A stretch of 64,000 nucleotides of DNA from an uncultured Gilliamella sp. (lineage in GTDB: Bacteria; Pseudomonadota; Gammaproteobacteria; Enterobacterales; Orbaceae). The notes under the pieces are model-generated. The model was given only the letters and a program-made list of their open reading frames with translations. It was not told the origin of the DNA and made no database searches. How positions within the stretch are numbered: position 1 is the stretch's first letter; each line of letters opens with the position of its first letter. The stretch is from assembly GCA_945276085.1 (NCBI GenBank), contig CALYPO010000002.1, forward strand, positions 22,326-86,325. The letters are read 5' to 3'. The translations under genes were made by a program, and so were the position numbers. This document shows positions 1 to 9,612 of the stretch, piece after piece.

Positions 1-2
1 TA

Positions 3-371
3 AAACTCATCCCGAATATCTCTGTGACCCACAGTTTAATTACCATTCTTGGCAATCTCATCGATAATGGATTAGATGCTATTCAATTTTTAGATGATAA
101 ACAGATCATTATTAATTTAGTGATAAGTCATGAAATTTTTGAAATTGAAGTCATTGATAATGGTGAAGGTATTGCACAAGAAGATATACAATATATCTTT
201 AACAAAGGCTATTCAACCAAAGGAGATAACCGAGGTATAGGACTTTATTTAGTATTAGCTAGTCTTGATGAACTTGGTGGGCATATTCAATTGTGTGATC
301 CAATTAATAAAAAAGGGGCTTGTTTTAAAGTATCATTACCACTTTGTGAACTTTATAGAGAGAAAGAGTAA
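3..371 (+). CDS. sensor histidine kinase, C-terminal part (CitA/DcuS-like), cut by window edge
   Basis: The reading frame is open from base 3, so the gene starts before the window. What remains is the ATP-binding (HATPase_c) domain. The N box reads NLIDNGLDA, the G1 box DNGEGI, and the G2 region NRGIGLYLV. This box arrangement is typical of CitA/DcuS family kinases, which sense C4-dicarboxylates or citrate through a periplasmic PAS domain; that sensor part is not visible here. The stop codon overlaps the ATG of the response regulator by one base (TAATG), so the two are translationally coupled partners. The ligand cannot be told from this fragment. Confidence 0.88.
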   Translation, partial: KLIPNISVTHSLITILGNLIDNGLDAIQFLDDKQIIINLVISHEIFEIEVIDNGEGIAQEDIQYIFNKGYSTKGDNRGIGLYLVLASLDELGGHIQLCDPINKKGACFKVSLPLCELYREKE

Positions 372-1042
372 TGGTTGATGTATTGATTGTTGAAGACGAT
401 CCAATGGTGGCGGAGTTAAATAAAAAATACCTACAAAGGATGACAGGATTTCATTTAATTGCCAATGTGAGTAATGGCGAACAAGCACTCCATTTTATTC
501 ATGACAATCATATAGATCTTATTTTACTCGATGTCTTTATGCCTAAACTTAATGGGCTTGAGTTGTTACAACATATTCGTATCAGTTATCCACAAATTGA
601 TATTATTATGGTGACAGCGGCATGTAATACCAGTGATATCCAAACAGCATTACGTTTGGGCGTAATTGATTATATTGTCAAACCATTTACCTTTGAACGT
701 TTAAGAACTGCACTTATTTCATATCAAGAACGAGTACGTTTATTGTCGTCATCAAAAATACTTAATCAACATCAATTAGACGATCGTATTTTTGCCAAAC
801 CATCGATAAACCATAAAGAGTTACCCAAAGGAATTGATAGTCAAACATTAAAAAAAGTCCGTGAAACTATTATTCACTATAATCATGAATTTTCGATGAG
901 CGATATTGTCGAGTTAATACCATTATCGCGCATATCATTAAAAAAATATCTTGATTACTTAGAAGAACGTGAAGAGCTTGAAAGTCATTTGACCTACTTA
1001 TCCATTGGTAGACCAGTAAAACGTTATACTTATCAGAATTAA
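371..1042 (+). CDS. response regulator, CitB/DcuR (DpiA) family
   Basis: 223 aa. An N-terminal receiver domain (about 1-120) has the acidic pair Glu8/Asp9-Asp10, phospho-acceptor Asp54 (ILLDVFMPKLNG), Thr82 and Lys104 (YIVKPF). The C-terminal part (about 155-215) contains a helix-turn-helix of the CitT/DcuR type (SRISLKKYLDYLEE). It overlaps the kinase gene by one base and is presumably phosphorylated by it. Family members activate uptake and catabolism genes for C4-dicarboxylates or citrate. No such transporter lies downstream here; the next gene is an autotransporter. The family call is firm, the target is unknown. Confidence 0.9.
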   Translation: MVDVLIVEDDPMVAELNKKYLQRMTGFHLIANVSNGEQALHFIHDNHIDLILLDVFMPKLNGLELLQHIRISYPQIDIIMVTAACNTSDIQTALRLGVIDYIVKPFTFERLRTALISYQERVRLLSSSKILNQHQLDDRIFAKPSINHKELPKGIDSQTLKKVRETIIHYNHEFSMSDIVELIPLSRISLKKYLDYLEEREELESHLTYLSIGRPVKRYTYQN

Positions 1043-1105
1043 TTTGTGATTATTTTTAATTAACATATTGATTATAAAATAATAACAGTCAAGAAATAAA
1101 AATTA

Positions 1106-1133
1106 TTGATTATTATTATTGATGGTTTATTAT
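1106..1133 (+). promoter_or_regulatory. candidate sigma-70 promoter of the autotransporter gene
   Basis: TTGATT at 1106-1111, a 16-base spacer, and TATTAT at 1128-1133, about 30 bases before the autotransporter ATG. The surroundings are very AT-rich, so chance matches are easy and this is only a candidate. Confidence 0.3.
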
Positions 1134-1164
1134 CCTCATTTTTAAAAGGATTTTTAGATAAACC

Positions 1165-3618
1165 ATGAAACTCAAATCAATTTCTTTATTAATCATCACA
1201 GTATTTAGTGCCAATCAAGCACAAGCTTATAACTATGTCGCTTCTTCTGATGTCATTTTACCTTTTAACCAGATTAATGAACGTTATTTCATAACTAACA
1301 GTACTACTAATGCGGTTAATATTAACGTTTCTGACGGTTTGACTGTTAATAGTGATGGTTCATTTCACTTAGGTTTTAGTGGTAAAACCGATAGTGAAAC
1401 AGCTTCACTTGCCGCAGGTGATATCAATATGAATATCAATGGTAACTTTCAAATTCATAATGATACATGGATTGGTAAATTTGATACAAAATTCTTTACT
1501 CAATATTTAGGGTTGCATAAAGATTATCCATATAACCCTATCAATCAAGACATTAACGTTCATGTAACAGGCGATATTAATGTTGAATTAGGTGCAGATA
1601 AAGAAAGAGGCGGACTCATGATTTTGGCTGGTAATGTCATGGGAACAGGCGTAAATACGACAGGTAAAACCACCGTAAAAGTAGATGGCGATACCAATAT
1701 TCGAAGTGGCGATAATCATTTAGCCGGTACCGCTCTAGCACCAGCTAAGTTAATCACTCGTAGCTTTAATTTAACTGGTGGTGATATTGAAATCATCGGA
1801 GCAAAAACAGTACTAGAAACGACCAATAACGATATCAATAAGTCTTCTGTGACCATAGGTAAGACCGGTAAAATGATCATTATGCGAGGAGGGACTGTTG
1901 ATGTCAGCCTTGGTGGTAATTTCAACGTGATTGATCAAGGTATTTTAAGTGCTAGCCGAGGTAATGGTTTTGTCAAACTAGCATCAAATGGACAGGTATA
2001 TATCGGTAAAAATGCGACAATCGAATCCTCTAAAGGCTCTCTTTTCATTAGTGATCAAACTAACCGAACATCACAATTAAATATTGATGGCATTATCAGT
2101 TTTGGGGTTTCTGATACCAAACAGATTAATGAAATTAATGGTGATAATGTTAATGTTAATACAACAGCAAAATTTTCTGCAACAGATGACTTTTTAAAGA
2201 ACGCATTTAAATATACCTCTTCTGAAGCTAATGCCACCGTATTATCAGCAAATAATTCTTTGAAAATTGCTAATATTCAAAATAATGAAACAAAAGCACT
2301 TATTCAAAACATTTATGGCGATCTGAACTTTAAATTAACAGGCAATGAGTTAAAATTTGTTAACGCGACTAATGTCACTGACTTTAGTAATGCCGCTCAA
2401 ACAAAAGCTGCTGCTGATCGTCAAATTTCCCGTTATTATCAACAAGTCGGTACTAATTCAAAAAATGTAGCAAAACGATTTGCACAAAATGTAGCTAAAG
2501 TTTCGTATGAATCATTCTATAATCCGACTAATAAAGGCAGTGTTATTTCTGATAAATCGTTAGCTGGCGATTTAAACTGGGCAATATTAAGCGCAATAGG
2601 ACGAGGTAATTTAGCTATTGAAAATCGTGGCACGAGTTTACAATTTAATCGCACCTTAGCTGGATTATATAATAATAATCAGGGTTTACACTTGTCTGAA
2701 ATTGCACTTAACAACTTCAATTACACGAAATCAATCTTAGACAAACAAGTTGGACAATATTTTCAAAATAAAAAATTAGCTGGTAATAATGATAATTTAT
2801 GGATAAACCTTACCCATCATGATGAAAATACCGATAACCATGATGGTATTTCTGGTTATAAATACTCTTCTAACGGATTTATGATGGGATACGACAACGA
2901 GTTGCTAGATAACCTACTAGTAGGCTCAGCAATCGGTTATTCGTCAGGTGATTATAAAAATAAAGCAGCTTCATCCAATGATTCAGATATCAATAATTAT
3001 CAAATTCAGCTTTATTCTACTTATAAATCACCAACAAATATCATTGCATCAACTTACGCCGGCTACTCTTATGGAAAAAACCGATTAAAAGCAGACGACA
3101 ATCACAATACTATCAAAGAAAAATTCCATAGTAATACGTGGAATATTGGTAGTTCGATTGGTTATGACTGGCAAAGTACTGATCAACTAACATTAACACC
3201 TGCGATTGGTTTAACTTATGTGCATACTGAAAATAGCGCACATGATGTCAGTTATAACAGTATTGATTTAGTTAAATATGCTAAATCATCTAACTCATCA
3301 TTATTGATTCCTGTCGATTTAACAGCAAATTATTTAGTTTGGCAAAATCAGGATAGTCAATTATTGTTAACCGCAAAAACAGGTTATGCATTTAATTTGA
3401 GTAATGATGAATTTGATAGTGATATCACTATTAATGGCATTGATAATTTATCTAAAATGCGTGCCTACTCATCCAACCGTAGCAAAAATCAATATAACTT
3501 TGCTAGCGGCATCACCTATAAATATAATTTAGTTGATGTAAATATTAATTATCAATACTTTGGTGAGAGTAAAAGAAATTCAAATTATATTACGGCTCTT
3601 ACAAAAATTAGTTTTTAA
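1165..3618 (+). CDS. type Va autotransporter (surface or secreted beta-helix protein)
   Basis: 817 aa. Residues 1-21 form a Sec signal peptide (MKLKSISLLIITVFSA...) with a likely cleavage at AQA|YN. Residues about 22-480 are rich in Asn, Gly, Asp, Thr and Val with repeating short strands (DINMNING, INVHVTGDINVEL), as in beta-helical passengers. A helical linker follows (about 490-540). From about residue 545 to the end is a 12-strand-type autotransporter barrel with alternating aromatic residues, and it ends in Phe as outer-membrane proteins do. No catalytic motif is seen in the passenger. The role may be adhesion or surface modification in a host, which is inference. It follows the two-component genes after 122 bases. 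Confidence 0.9.
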   Translation: MKLKSISLLIITVFSANQAQAYNYVASSDVILPFNQINERYFITNSTTNAVNINVSDGLTVNSDGSFHLGFSGKTDSETASLAAGDINMNINGNFQIHNDTWIGKFDTKFFTQYLGLHKDYPYNPINQDINVHVTGDINVELGADKERGGLMILAGNVMGTGVNTTGKTTVKVDGDTNIRSGDNHLAGTALAPAKLITRSFNLTGGDIEIIGAKTVLETTNNDINKSSVTIGKTGKMIIMRGGTVDVSLGGNFNVIDQGILSASRGNGFVKLASNGQVYIGKNATIESSKGSLFISDQTNRTSQLNIDGIISFGVSDTKQINEINGDNVNVNTTAKFSATDDFLKNAFKYTSSEANATVLSANNSLKIANIQNNETKALIQNIYGDLNFKLTGNELKFVNATNVTDFSNAAQTKAAADRQISRYYQQVGTNSKNVAKRFAQNVAKVSYESFYNPTNKGSVISDKSLAGDLNWAILSAIGRGNLAIENRGTSLQFNRTLAGLYNNNQGLHLSEIALNNFNYTKSILDKQVGQYFQNKKLAGNNDNLWINLTHHDENTDNHDGISGYKYSSNGFMMGYDNELLDNLLVGSAIGYSSGDYKNKAASSNDSDINNYQIQLYSTYKSPTNIIASTYAGYSYGKNRLKADDNHNTIKEKFHSNTWNIGSSIGYDWQSTDQLTLTPAIGLTYVHTENSAHDVSYNSIDLVKYAKSSNSSLLIPVDLTANYLVWQNQDSQLLLTAKTGYAFNLSNDEFDSDITINGIDNLSKMRAYSSNRSKNQYNFASGITYKYNLVDVNINYQYFGESKRNSNYITALTKISF

Positions 3619-3640
3619 TCACTGAAACTAACCAGACAAA

Positions 3641-3678
3641 GATGATGCTCTACTGTTTTTTCAAAAAAGAGCATCATC
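3641..3678. terminator. hairpin between convergent autotransporter gene and yfbR
   Basis: A perfect 11-bp inverted repeat (GATGATGCTCT at 3641-3651, AGAGCATCATC at 3668-3678) with a 16-base A/T loop lies between two convergent genes. T tracts on either side are short, so termination strength is uncertain. Confidence 0.6.
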
Positions 3679-3700
3679 AAATCGACATAGCAATAATTCT

Positions 3701-4288
3701 CTATGCAGTGATCTCATCTAAAGAAAGATTAAAACTCGGTACAAAAACATCTAAAAAGTAATCCATTTCAGGGCTGCTTCGCTCAGATAAAGTTTTTTTA
3801 AGGCGCTGTTTTGCCAGTTTAAATTCGTTATTACCCGCACTTAACTCTTCAATTGTTTTAAGATATGCACATAAAGCATCAGCTTGTTTCACAATGCTTT
3901 TTTCTTCTTCAGTATAAAAATCATCATCAATTAGGCATCTAAAATCGTCTTGTAACTCTTTGGGTAACATATTAATGAGTTTATTTTGTGCTATTTTTTC
4001 AATTTTTTTATATTCAACCGTTATTTGTGGATTGTAATATTTGGTTGGTGTGGGTAAATCGCCCGTGATAACCTCTGATGCATCATGATACATAGCTAAT
4101 AATGCAATTCGTTCCGGATTAACATTACCATTAAATCGTTTATTTTTAATAATAGCTAAAGCATGCGCAACAAAAGCCACTTGCAAACTGTGTTCAGATA
4201 CATTTTCAGTTCTCACATTACGCATTAAAGGCCAGCGATTAATCAATTTTAATCGTGACAAATGAGCAAAAAAATGACTAGTATTCAT
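3701..4288 (-). CDS. yfbR: 5'-deoxynucleotidase YfbR
   Basis: 195 aa HD-domain phosphatase acting on 2'-deoxyribonucleoside 5'-monophosphates. It carries the HD-family metal ligands in [21 protein letters not shown] and DALCAYL, and the sequence matches E. coli YfbR almost throughout ([20 protein letters not shown]). The frame stays open up to 4330, but I place the start at 4288 (MNTSHFF). That matches the E. coli N-terminus, and the longer version would begin inside the lpxC terminator hairpin. An AGAG stretch lies upstream. In E. coli, lpxC is followed by secM-secA; here yfbR takes that place. Confidence 0.93.
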   Translation of the reverse strand: MNTSHFFAHLSRLKLINRWPLMRNVRTENVSEHSLQVAFVAHALAIIKNKRFNGNVNPERIALLAMYHDASEVITGDLPTPTKYYNPQITVEYKKIEKIAQNKLINMLPKELQDDFRCLIDDDFYTEEEKSIVKQADALCAYLKTIEELSAGNNEFKLAKQRLKKTLSERSSPEMDYFLDVFVPSFNLSLDEITA

Positions 4289-4310
4289 AGGGAAAACTCT
4301 TTCTGATTTA

Positions 4311-4345
4311 AAAATAAAAAACGCTTCCATTACTGTATGGAAGCG
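4311..4345 (-). terminator. Rho-independent terminator of the dcw cluster (after lpxC)
   Basis: CGCTTCCAT (4322-4330) and ATGGAAGCG (4337-4345) form a perfect 9-bp stem with a 6-base loop. On the minus strand the stem is followed by GTTTTTTATTTTT. It lies 30 bases after the lpxC stop and just before the yfbR start. Confidence 0.88.
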
Positions 4346-4375
4346 CTTATTAGATAAATAAATGTATTTAAATTT

Positions 4376-5290
4376 TTAAGCTAAAACAAGTTGCTGCGTA
4401 CCTAAAGCAAGTGGAACAGTTTGCTCTTCGGTAAAAGTGACATATTCCCACGCATCTTGTTTTGCTAATAAAGCTTGTAATAATTGATTATTTAAAGCAT
4501 GACCAGATTTATAACAAACGACTTCGCCAATCATATTATGGCCACACATATATAAATCACCGATAGTATCGAGCATTTTATGACGAACAAATTCATCTTC
4601 AAAACGCAAGCCATCTTCGTTAAGGACTTTATAGTCATCAACCACAATTGCACAATCTAAACTACCACCTAAACACAAACCTTTTGATTGTAATGCTTCA
4701 ATATCACGCATAAAACCAAATGTTCTTGCTCGGCTAATTTGACGAATAAATGATTCAGACGAAAAATCCAACTGATAACGTTGTGAACTACTATCAATTG
4801 CCGGATGATGAAAATCGATAGTAAAATCTAATCTAAACCCATTATATGGTCTAACTTCAGCCCATTTGTCACCATTTTCAACGCGAACAGTTTCTTTAAC
4901 GCGTAAAAATCGTTTAAGTGCATTTTGCTCGGTAATACCTGCATCAAGCAGTAAATAAACAAACGGACTTGCACTACCATCCATAATTGGGATTTCAGGC
5001 GCATCAACTTCGATAATAATGTTATCGATGCCAAGACCTGCTAGCGCTGAGTTAATATGCTCAACAGTTGAGATACGAACGTTATCTTCATTCACTAAGC
5101 ATGTACAAAGCATAGTATCACGCACTGATTTTGCATCCACCGGAAAATCAACATATGGATTCAAATCAGTACGACGATAAATAACACCTGTATTTTCAGG
5201 CGCAGGGCGTAACGTCAAAGTAACTTTTTTGCCGGTATGCAAACCAACACCTGTTGCTTGTATTGTCCTTTTTAATGTTCTTTGTTTCAC
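4376..5290 (-). CDS. lpxC: UDP-3-O-acyl-N-acetylglucosamine deacetylase
   Basis: 304 aa, the usual length. A cytoplasmic zinc enzyme that removes the acetyl group in the first committed step of lipid A synthesis. Zinc ligands are His78 ([10 protein letters not shown]), His237 and Asp241 ([13 protein letters not shown]); the general acid/base His264 is in KSGHALNN. Glu77 precedes the first ligand. It is the last gene of the dcw cluster, 65 bases after ftsZ, as in E. coli. In E. coli the protein level is set mainly by FtsH proteolysis; here the C-terminus ends in LVLA, a nonpolar tail compatible with that control. Confidence 0.98.
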   Translation of the reverse strand: MKQRTLKRTIQATGVGLHTGKKVTLTLRPAPENTGVIYRRTDLNPYVDFPVDAKSVRDTMLCTCLVNEDNVRISTVEHINSALAGLGIDNIIIEVDAPEIPIMDGSASPFVYLLLDAGITEQNALKRFLRVKETVRVENGDKWAEVRPYNGFRLDFTIDFHHPAIDSSSQRYQLDFSSESFIRQISRARTFGFMRDIEALQSKGLCLGGSLDCAIVVDDYKVLNEDGLRFEDEFVRHKMLDTIGDLYMCGHNMIGEVVCYKSGHALNNQLLQALLAKQDAWEYVTFTEEQTVPLALGTQQLVLA

Positions 5291-5355
5291 TTTACACCTA
5301 CTATTCTATTTGTTTCTATTGACATTAGACAATAAAAAACCAAATAAGTTCAACA

Positions 5356-6495
5356 CTAATTCGCTTGCTTACGGATAAAAGCAGGAATATCTAAAATTTT
5401 ATTTTCTTCAAGAGGAGAAATGCTTTGCTCATTAACCACTTTAGCTAATTTCTCTTCTTGATGTCCTAAATTACTGCTTTGACCAAATAGCGAGTTTTGT
5501 GAAATTGGTTTAGCAATTTTAACTTCTGGACGCTTATCCATACCAATGCCTGTTGCAACAACAGTAACTCGAATTTCATCTGACATATCAGGATCAAAAG
5601 TTGTCCCGACAACAACAGTGGCATTATCAGAAGCAAATGCTCTGACTGTACTACCCACTGTTTCGAATTCTTCTAAGCCAAGATCTAAACCGGCGGTAAC
5701 ATTAACTAAGACGCCGCGCGCACCAGATAAATCAATATCTTCTAATAATGGGCTAGAAATGGCCATTTCAGCAGCTTCTTCAGCTCGATTATCACCACTT
5801 GCACGACCTGATCCCATCATGGCATATCCCATTTCTGACATCACTGTTCTAACGTCGGCAAAGTCCACGTTGATATGACCAGGTTTAGTAATTAATTCTG
5901 CAATACCTTGTACCGCACCTTTTAATACACCATTTGCTGCCGCAAAAGCATCTAATAACTTAACGCCTCTACCCAATACTTTTAGTAATTTATCATTTGG
6001 TATAGTAATAAGTGAATCAACATGCTTAGCTAATTCAGCAATACCTTGCTCAGCAAAAGCCATACGCTTTTTACCTTCAAAACCAAATGGTTTTGTCACT
6101 ACAGCAACGGTCAAAATACCTAACTCTTTAGCGATTTCAGCAACGACTGGGGCAGCACCTGTTCCTGTTCCACCACCCATTCCCGCTGCGATAAATACCA
6201 TATCAGCGCCTTCAATAGCACTACGAATGACCTCACGATCTTCCTCGGCAGAATTTCTACCCACTTCAGGATTAGCACCAGCACCAAGTCCTTTGGTTAC
6301 ATTGGTACCGATTTGGATAGTTTGACCTACCTTAATTCTTTTTAATGCTTGTGCATCTGTATTTGCCGCAAAAAATTCTACACCTTCAATATGTTCAGCA
6401 ATCATGTGTTCAACGGCGTTACCACCGCCACCACCAACACCAATAACTTTAATGACTGCTGCTGGTTCATCATCTGCAACCATAGGCTCAAACAT
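5356..6495 (-). CDS. ftsZ: cell division GTPase FtsZ
   Basis: 379 aa tubulin homologue that polymerises into the Z ring at midcell. The GTP-binding tubulin signature GGGTGTG is at residues 107-113, the N-terminal GVGGGGGNA loop at 19-27, and the T7 synergy loop (NVDFADV) near 208. A short variable linker leads to the conserved C-terminal peptide [13 protein letters not shown], which binds FtsA and ZipA. It follows ftsA after 81 bases, the standard order. Confidence 0.99.
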   Translation of the reverse strand: MFEPMVADDEPAAVIKVIGVGGGGGNAVEHMIAEHIEGVEFFAANTDAQALKRIKVGQTIQIGTNVTKGLGAGANPEVGRNSAEEDREVIRSAIEGADMVFIAAGMGGGTGTGAAPVVAEIAKELGILTVAVVTKPFGFEGKKRMAFAEQGIAELAKHVDSLITIPNDKLLKVLGRGVKLLDAFAAANGVLKGAVQGIAELITKPGHINVDFADVRTVMSEMGYAMMGSGRASGDNRAEEAAEMAISSPLLEDIDLSGARGVLVNVTAGLDLGLEEFETVGSTVRAFASDNATVVVGTTFDPDMSDEIRVTVVATGIGMDKRPEVKIAKPISQNSLFGQSSNLGHQEEKLAKVVNEQSISPLEENKILDIPAFIRKQAN

Positions 6496-6576
6496 AACTT
6501 ATCTCCAAATATACGATCTAAGGACATTGTACATATAACCGCCAACAATGTCCACGAAGTTCTTGAAATATATTAG

Positions 6577-7830
6577 CTAAAATTCTTTTTTAAACCAACC
6601 GGTCAAACGTTTAGCTATCCCTTTTAATGATGATTTGTCACTATCTTTGCCATCATCATTTAATAAACTCTGTTTCCCATAGTGTAATAACCCAACTGTC
6701 GTTGAACAATAAGGTTTTTGTACATAATCAGTTAGGCCCGAAATATTTAAAGGTTGACCTATACGTACTTGATTTTGAAAAACTTTTTCCGCACACTCAA
6801 CCATACCTTTAATTTGAGCTGCACCACCAGTTAATACAATACCGGCTGCGAGTTGATATTTGACATTTTGTTTTTTTAGTTCGTCTTGTAGCGAAAGTAA
6901 TTCTTTTTGAACTAAGGAAAGAAGTTCAGAATAACGAGGTTCTATGACATCAGCAAGTGTCTGTCTTTGTAAAGAACGAGATGGTCTACCGCCGACACTC
7001 GGTACATCGATGACTTCATCTTTACCAATTAATGAACCGACAGCACAACCATAGCGAATTTTAATATTTTCAGCATCCATTGGCGGGGCACCAAAGGCAT
7101 AAGCGATATCGCTAGTAACAACATTTCCCGCATAAGGAATGACAACAGAATGACGTAAAGCACCACCTGTATACACCGTCACATCCATTGTACCGCCGCC
7201 CATATCAATAACACAGACGCCTAATTCCTTTTCATCATCAGTCAATACTGCATAACTCGATGCTAAGCCAGAAAAAATAAGCTGATCAACTTTTAAACCA
7301 CAACGTTCAACCGCTTTTACAATGTTTCTGGCCATATCATTATGGCAAGTGACTAAATGCACTTTAGCTTTCATACGTACGCCAGACAAACCAATCGGAT
7401 TTTTTATTCCTTCTTGTAAATCAATGGAATATTCTTGGGCAATAACATGTAAGATTCGATGTTCATCTAAAATTCTGACTGATTTTGCTGTATGCACCAC
7501 ATTTTCAACATCTTCGGCGGTCACTTCCTCATCGGCAATTGGCACCATACCAATTTCATTTTGACAACGAATATGTTTGCCAGAAAGACTTAAATAAACC
7601 GAAGATATTTGGCAATCTGCCATTAGCTCAGCTTGATCAACAGCACGTTGGATTGATTTCACCACAGATTCTAGATCGTTAACACCACCTTTATCAACGC
7701 CTTTTGATGGGCAGTGCCCTACACCAATGATATTAATAATACCATCGGGAAGAACCTCACCAACAAGAGCAAGTACTTTTGATGTACCAACTTCTAGTCC
7801 TACAACCAATTTTTTTTCTGTTGCTTTCAT
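6577..7830 (-). CDS. ftsA: cell division actin-like ATPase FtsA
   Basis: 417 aa. Actin-fold protein that tethers FtsZ to the membrane. Phosphate-binding segments are visible at GLEVGTSKVLALVGE near the N-terminus and VIDMGGGTMDVTVY in the middle. The adenosine motif is VLTGGAAQIKG. The SHS2/1C domain lies between residues about 85 and 165. The C-terminal amphipathic membrane helix is GIAKRLTGWFKKEF. It sits between ftsQ (21 bases) and ftsZ. Confidence 0.98.
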   Translation of the reverse strand: MKATEKKLVVGLEVGTSKVLALVGEVLPDGIINIIGVGHCPSKGVDKGGVNDLESVVKSIQRAVDQAELMADCQISSVYLSLSGKHIRCQNEIGMVPIADEEVTAEDVENVVHTAKSVRILDEHRILHVIAQEYSIDLQEGIKNPIGLSGVRMKAKVHLVTCHNDMARNIVKAVERCGLKVDQLIFSGLASSYAVLTDDEKELGVCVIDMGGGTMDVTVYTGGALRHSVVIPYAGNVVTSDIAYAFGAPPMDAENIKIRYGCAVGSLIGKDEVIDVPSVGGRPSRSLQRQTLADVIEPRYSELLSLVQKELLSLQDELKKQNVKYQLAAGIVLTGGAAQIKGMVECAEKVFQNQVRIGQPLNISGLTDYVQKPYCSTTVGLLHYGKQSLLNDDGKDSDKSSLKGIAKRLTGWFKKEF

Positions 7831-7851
7831 ACTTCAGCCTTTATTTATTCC

Positions 7852-8685
7852 TTACTGCGCTATTTTTTCTCTTTGTACTGAAATACCATTTTCATAACGT
7901 AAATCAGCGACCGTTATTCTTTCATTTGTTGGTATTCTTGATTGTATTTCAGGAAATAATTTCATAAATAGTTGATAACGCTCTTCGATGTTTTCACTTC
8001 CTAACACCAATTTTATTTCCTGATCTTCAACACATATACCAGCAATACATTGTTTTACCATCAGTTGCCAAGCATTTCGCTCATCGGATATTGCCGCGTC
8101 AATCTTTAATGCCAACTGATTATTAGCCAGTTTTTTAGATAAATTATCTAATTTATAATATGTTTCGAGTACTGATTTTGCTTTACCTTCAGGTCCATAT
8201 AGCCTTGGTAATTTTAAATCGTTAATACGATCCAAAGGTACACTAAATACAACGCCATTTTCATCAAGTAAAAATAAATCATTCCAATAAAATGCCGGTT
8301 TATACTCTTCGACATGAACAATCAATCGATCCGGCCACTGTTTTCGTACACTGGCATGCTTAACCCATGGAAAGCGCATGACTTCTTGCTGAATATCATC
8401 AACATCTTGTCCAATATAAGTATTTGGTAAACCTAAACCTAAAATCGCTTCCCGAAGGTCATTTTCCGTTGTATAAGTATGTTCTCCGCTCAATGTTAAC
8501 TGAGACAATACCATTTGTTCTGGATCATCCATCCACTCTTTAATACTTTGCACAATCCAAGTGCTAATTAAAATAATCATAATAAAGAACAAAAATCCCA
8601 TGAATTGTTCTGTATTACGAAAAATAAGCAGGCGCCTTTTTTTTCTTTCTTCTCGTCGATGTGCTGCTTGCCTAACTTGTTTCAT
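7852..8685 (-). CDS. ftsQ: cell division protein FtsQ
   Basis: 277 aa bitopic membrane protein of the FtsQLB divisome complex. A basic cytoplasmic tail (RREERKKRRLL) precedes one membrane helix (about 29-48, FLFFIMIILISTWIV). A periplasmic POTRA domain follows (LTLSGEHTYTTENDLREAI), then the beta domain containing YGPEGKAKSVLETY. It recruits FtsL/FtsB and regulates FtsWI. It lies 13 bases after ddl and 21 before ftsA. Confidence 0.96.
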   Translation of the reverse strand: MKQVRQAAHRREERKKRRLLIFRNTEQFMGFLFFIMIILISTWIVQSIKEWMDDPEQMVLSQLTLSGEHTYTTENDLREAILGLGLPNTYIGQDVDDIQQEVMRFPWVKHASVRKQWPDRLIVHVEEYKPAFYWNDLFLLDENGVVFSVPLDRINDLKLPRLYGPEGKAKSVLETYYKLDNLSKKLANNQLALKIDAAISDERNAWQLMVKQCIAGICVEDQEIKLVLGSENIEERYQLFMKLFPEIQSRIPTNERITVADLRYENGISVQREKIAQ

Positions 8686-8698
8686 AAAAATAGGGCCA

Positions 8699-9607
8699 TT
8701 ATATAGTTGCCAGTTTTAAAATTCGTGTAACTAGTTCACTAAATGACCAACCGTATTGCTTGGCTGCCATTGGCACTAAACTATGATCTGTCATACCTGG
8801 AGCGGTATTGACTTCAAGTAAATAAGGATTTTGATTATCGTCAAACATAATATCTACCCTTCCCCACCCTCGACATCCTACTGCTTTATAAGCATCAAGG
8901 GCCAATTTACGAATTTCCTGTTCTTTATTTTCGGGTAAACCGCTTGGGCAAAAGTATTGTGTTGAGTCAGATAGATACTTTGCATCATAATCATAAAATT
9001 TGGTAGCGGGTTTAATGTAAATTGCGGGTAAAACTTCTTCACCAACAATTGCTACTGTAAATTCCGGTCCAGATAAAAATGACTCAACCATCACCGCATC
9101 ATCATATTGAAAAGCAACATCTATAGCATCTTTCAATTCAGAGATTTCATTAACTCTTGCCATCCCAACGCTTGATCCTTCATGAATTGGCTTTACAAAT
9201 AGCGGTAAACCAAGTTGTTTAACAATAGACTCAACATCAACAGGTTGGGTTTTATTAACCATAACATAATTGGCAACCGGCAAATCCATTGCTTTCCAAA
9301 TTAATTTGGTTTTTAATTTATCCATTGTCAGTGCAGATGACAACACATCACTGCCTGTATAAGGAATATTTTGATAAGTTAAAATGGCCTGAACAATACC
9401 ATCTTCACCTCCACGTCCATGCAGTATGATGAAAGCTTTATTAAAACCTTGTTGCTTTAGATCCGTAATAGCATGGTCTTTAGTATCAATAAGATGGGCA
9501 TCAATCCCACTGGCCAATAATCCGGCTAGCACTGCACGACCAGATTTAATCGACACTTCACGTTCCGCAGAGGTACCACCATATAATACAGCTACTTTAT
9601 CGTTCAT
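8699..9607 (-). CDS. ddl: D-alanine-D-alanine ligase
   Basis: 302 aa ATP-grasp enzyme that makes D-Ala-D-Ala for the peptidoglycan stem peptide. Visible motifs are VLYGGTSAEREVS at the N-terminus, HGRGGEDG, the ATP-grasp lysine region LFVKPIHEGSSVG, and the metal-binding DIMFDDNQNPYLLEVNTAPGMT. Position between murC and ftsQ corresponds to ddlB of E. coli. The product is used by MurF encoded upstream in the same cluster. Confidence 0.97.
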   Translation of the reverse strand: MNDKVAVLYGGTSAEREVSIKSGRAVLAGLLASGIDAHLIDTKDHAITDLKQQGFNKAFIILHGRGGEDGIVQAILTYQNIPYTGSDVLSSALTMDKLKTKLIWKAMDLPVANYVMVNKTQPVDVESIVKQLGLPLFVKPIHEGSSVGMARVNEISELKDAIDVAFQYDDAVMVESFLSGPEFTVAIVGEEVLPAIYIKPATKFYDYDAKYLSDSTQYFCPSGLPENKEQEIRKLALDAYKAVGCRGWGRVDIMFDDNQNPYLLEVNTAPGMTDHSLVPMAAKQYGWSFSELVTRILKLATI

Positions 9608-9612
9608 GATTA

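Noticed and set aside
5546..5878. 110-codon open frame antisense to ftsZ
   Set aside because: Shadow of ftsZ codons; no independent support.
6349..6576. Open frame on the + strand across the ftsA-ftsZ junction
   Set aside because: Starts inside ftsZ antisense, Asn/Thr-rich, no promoter or ribosome site.
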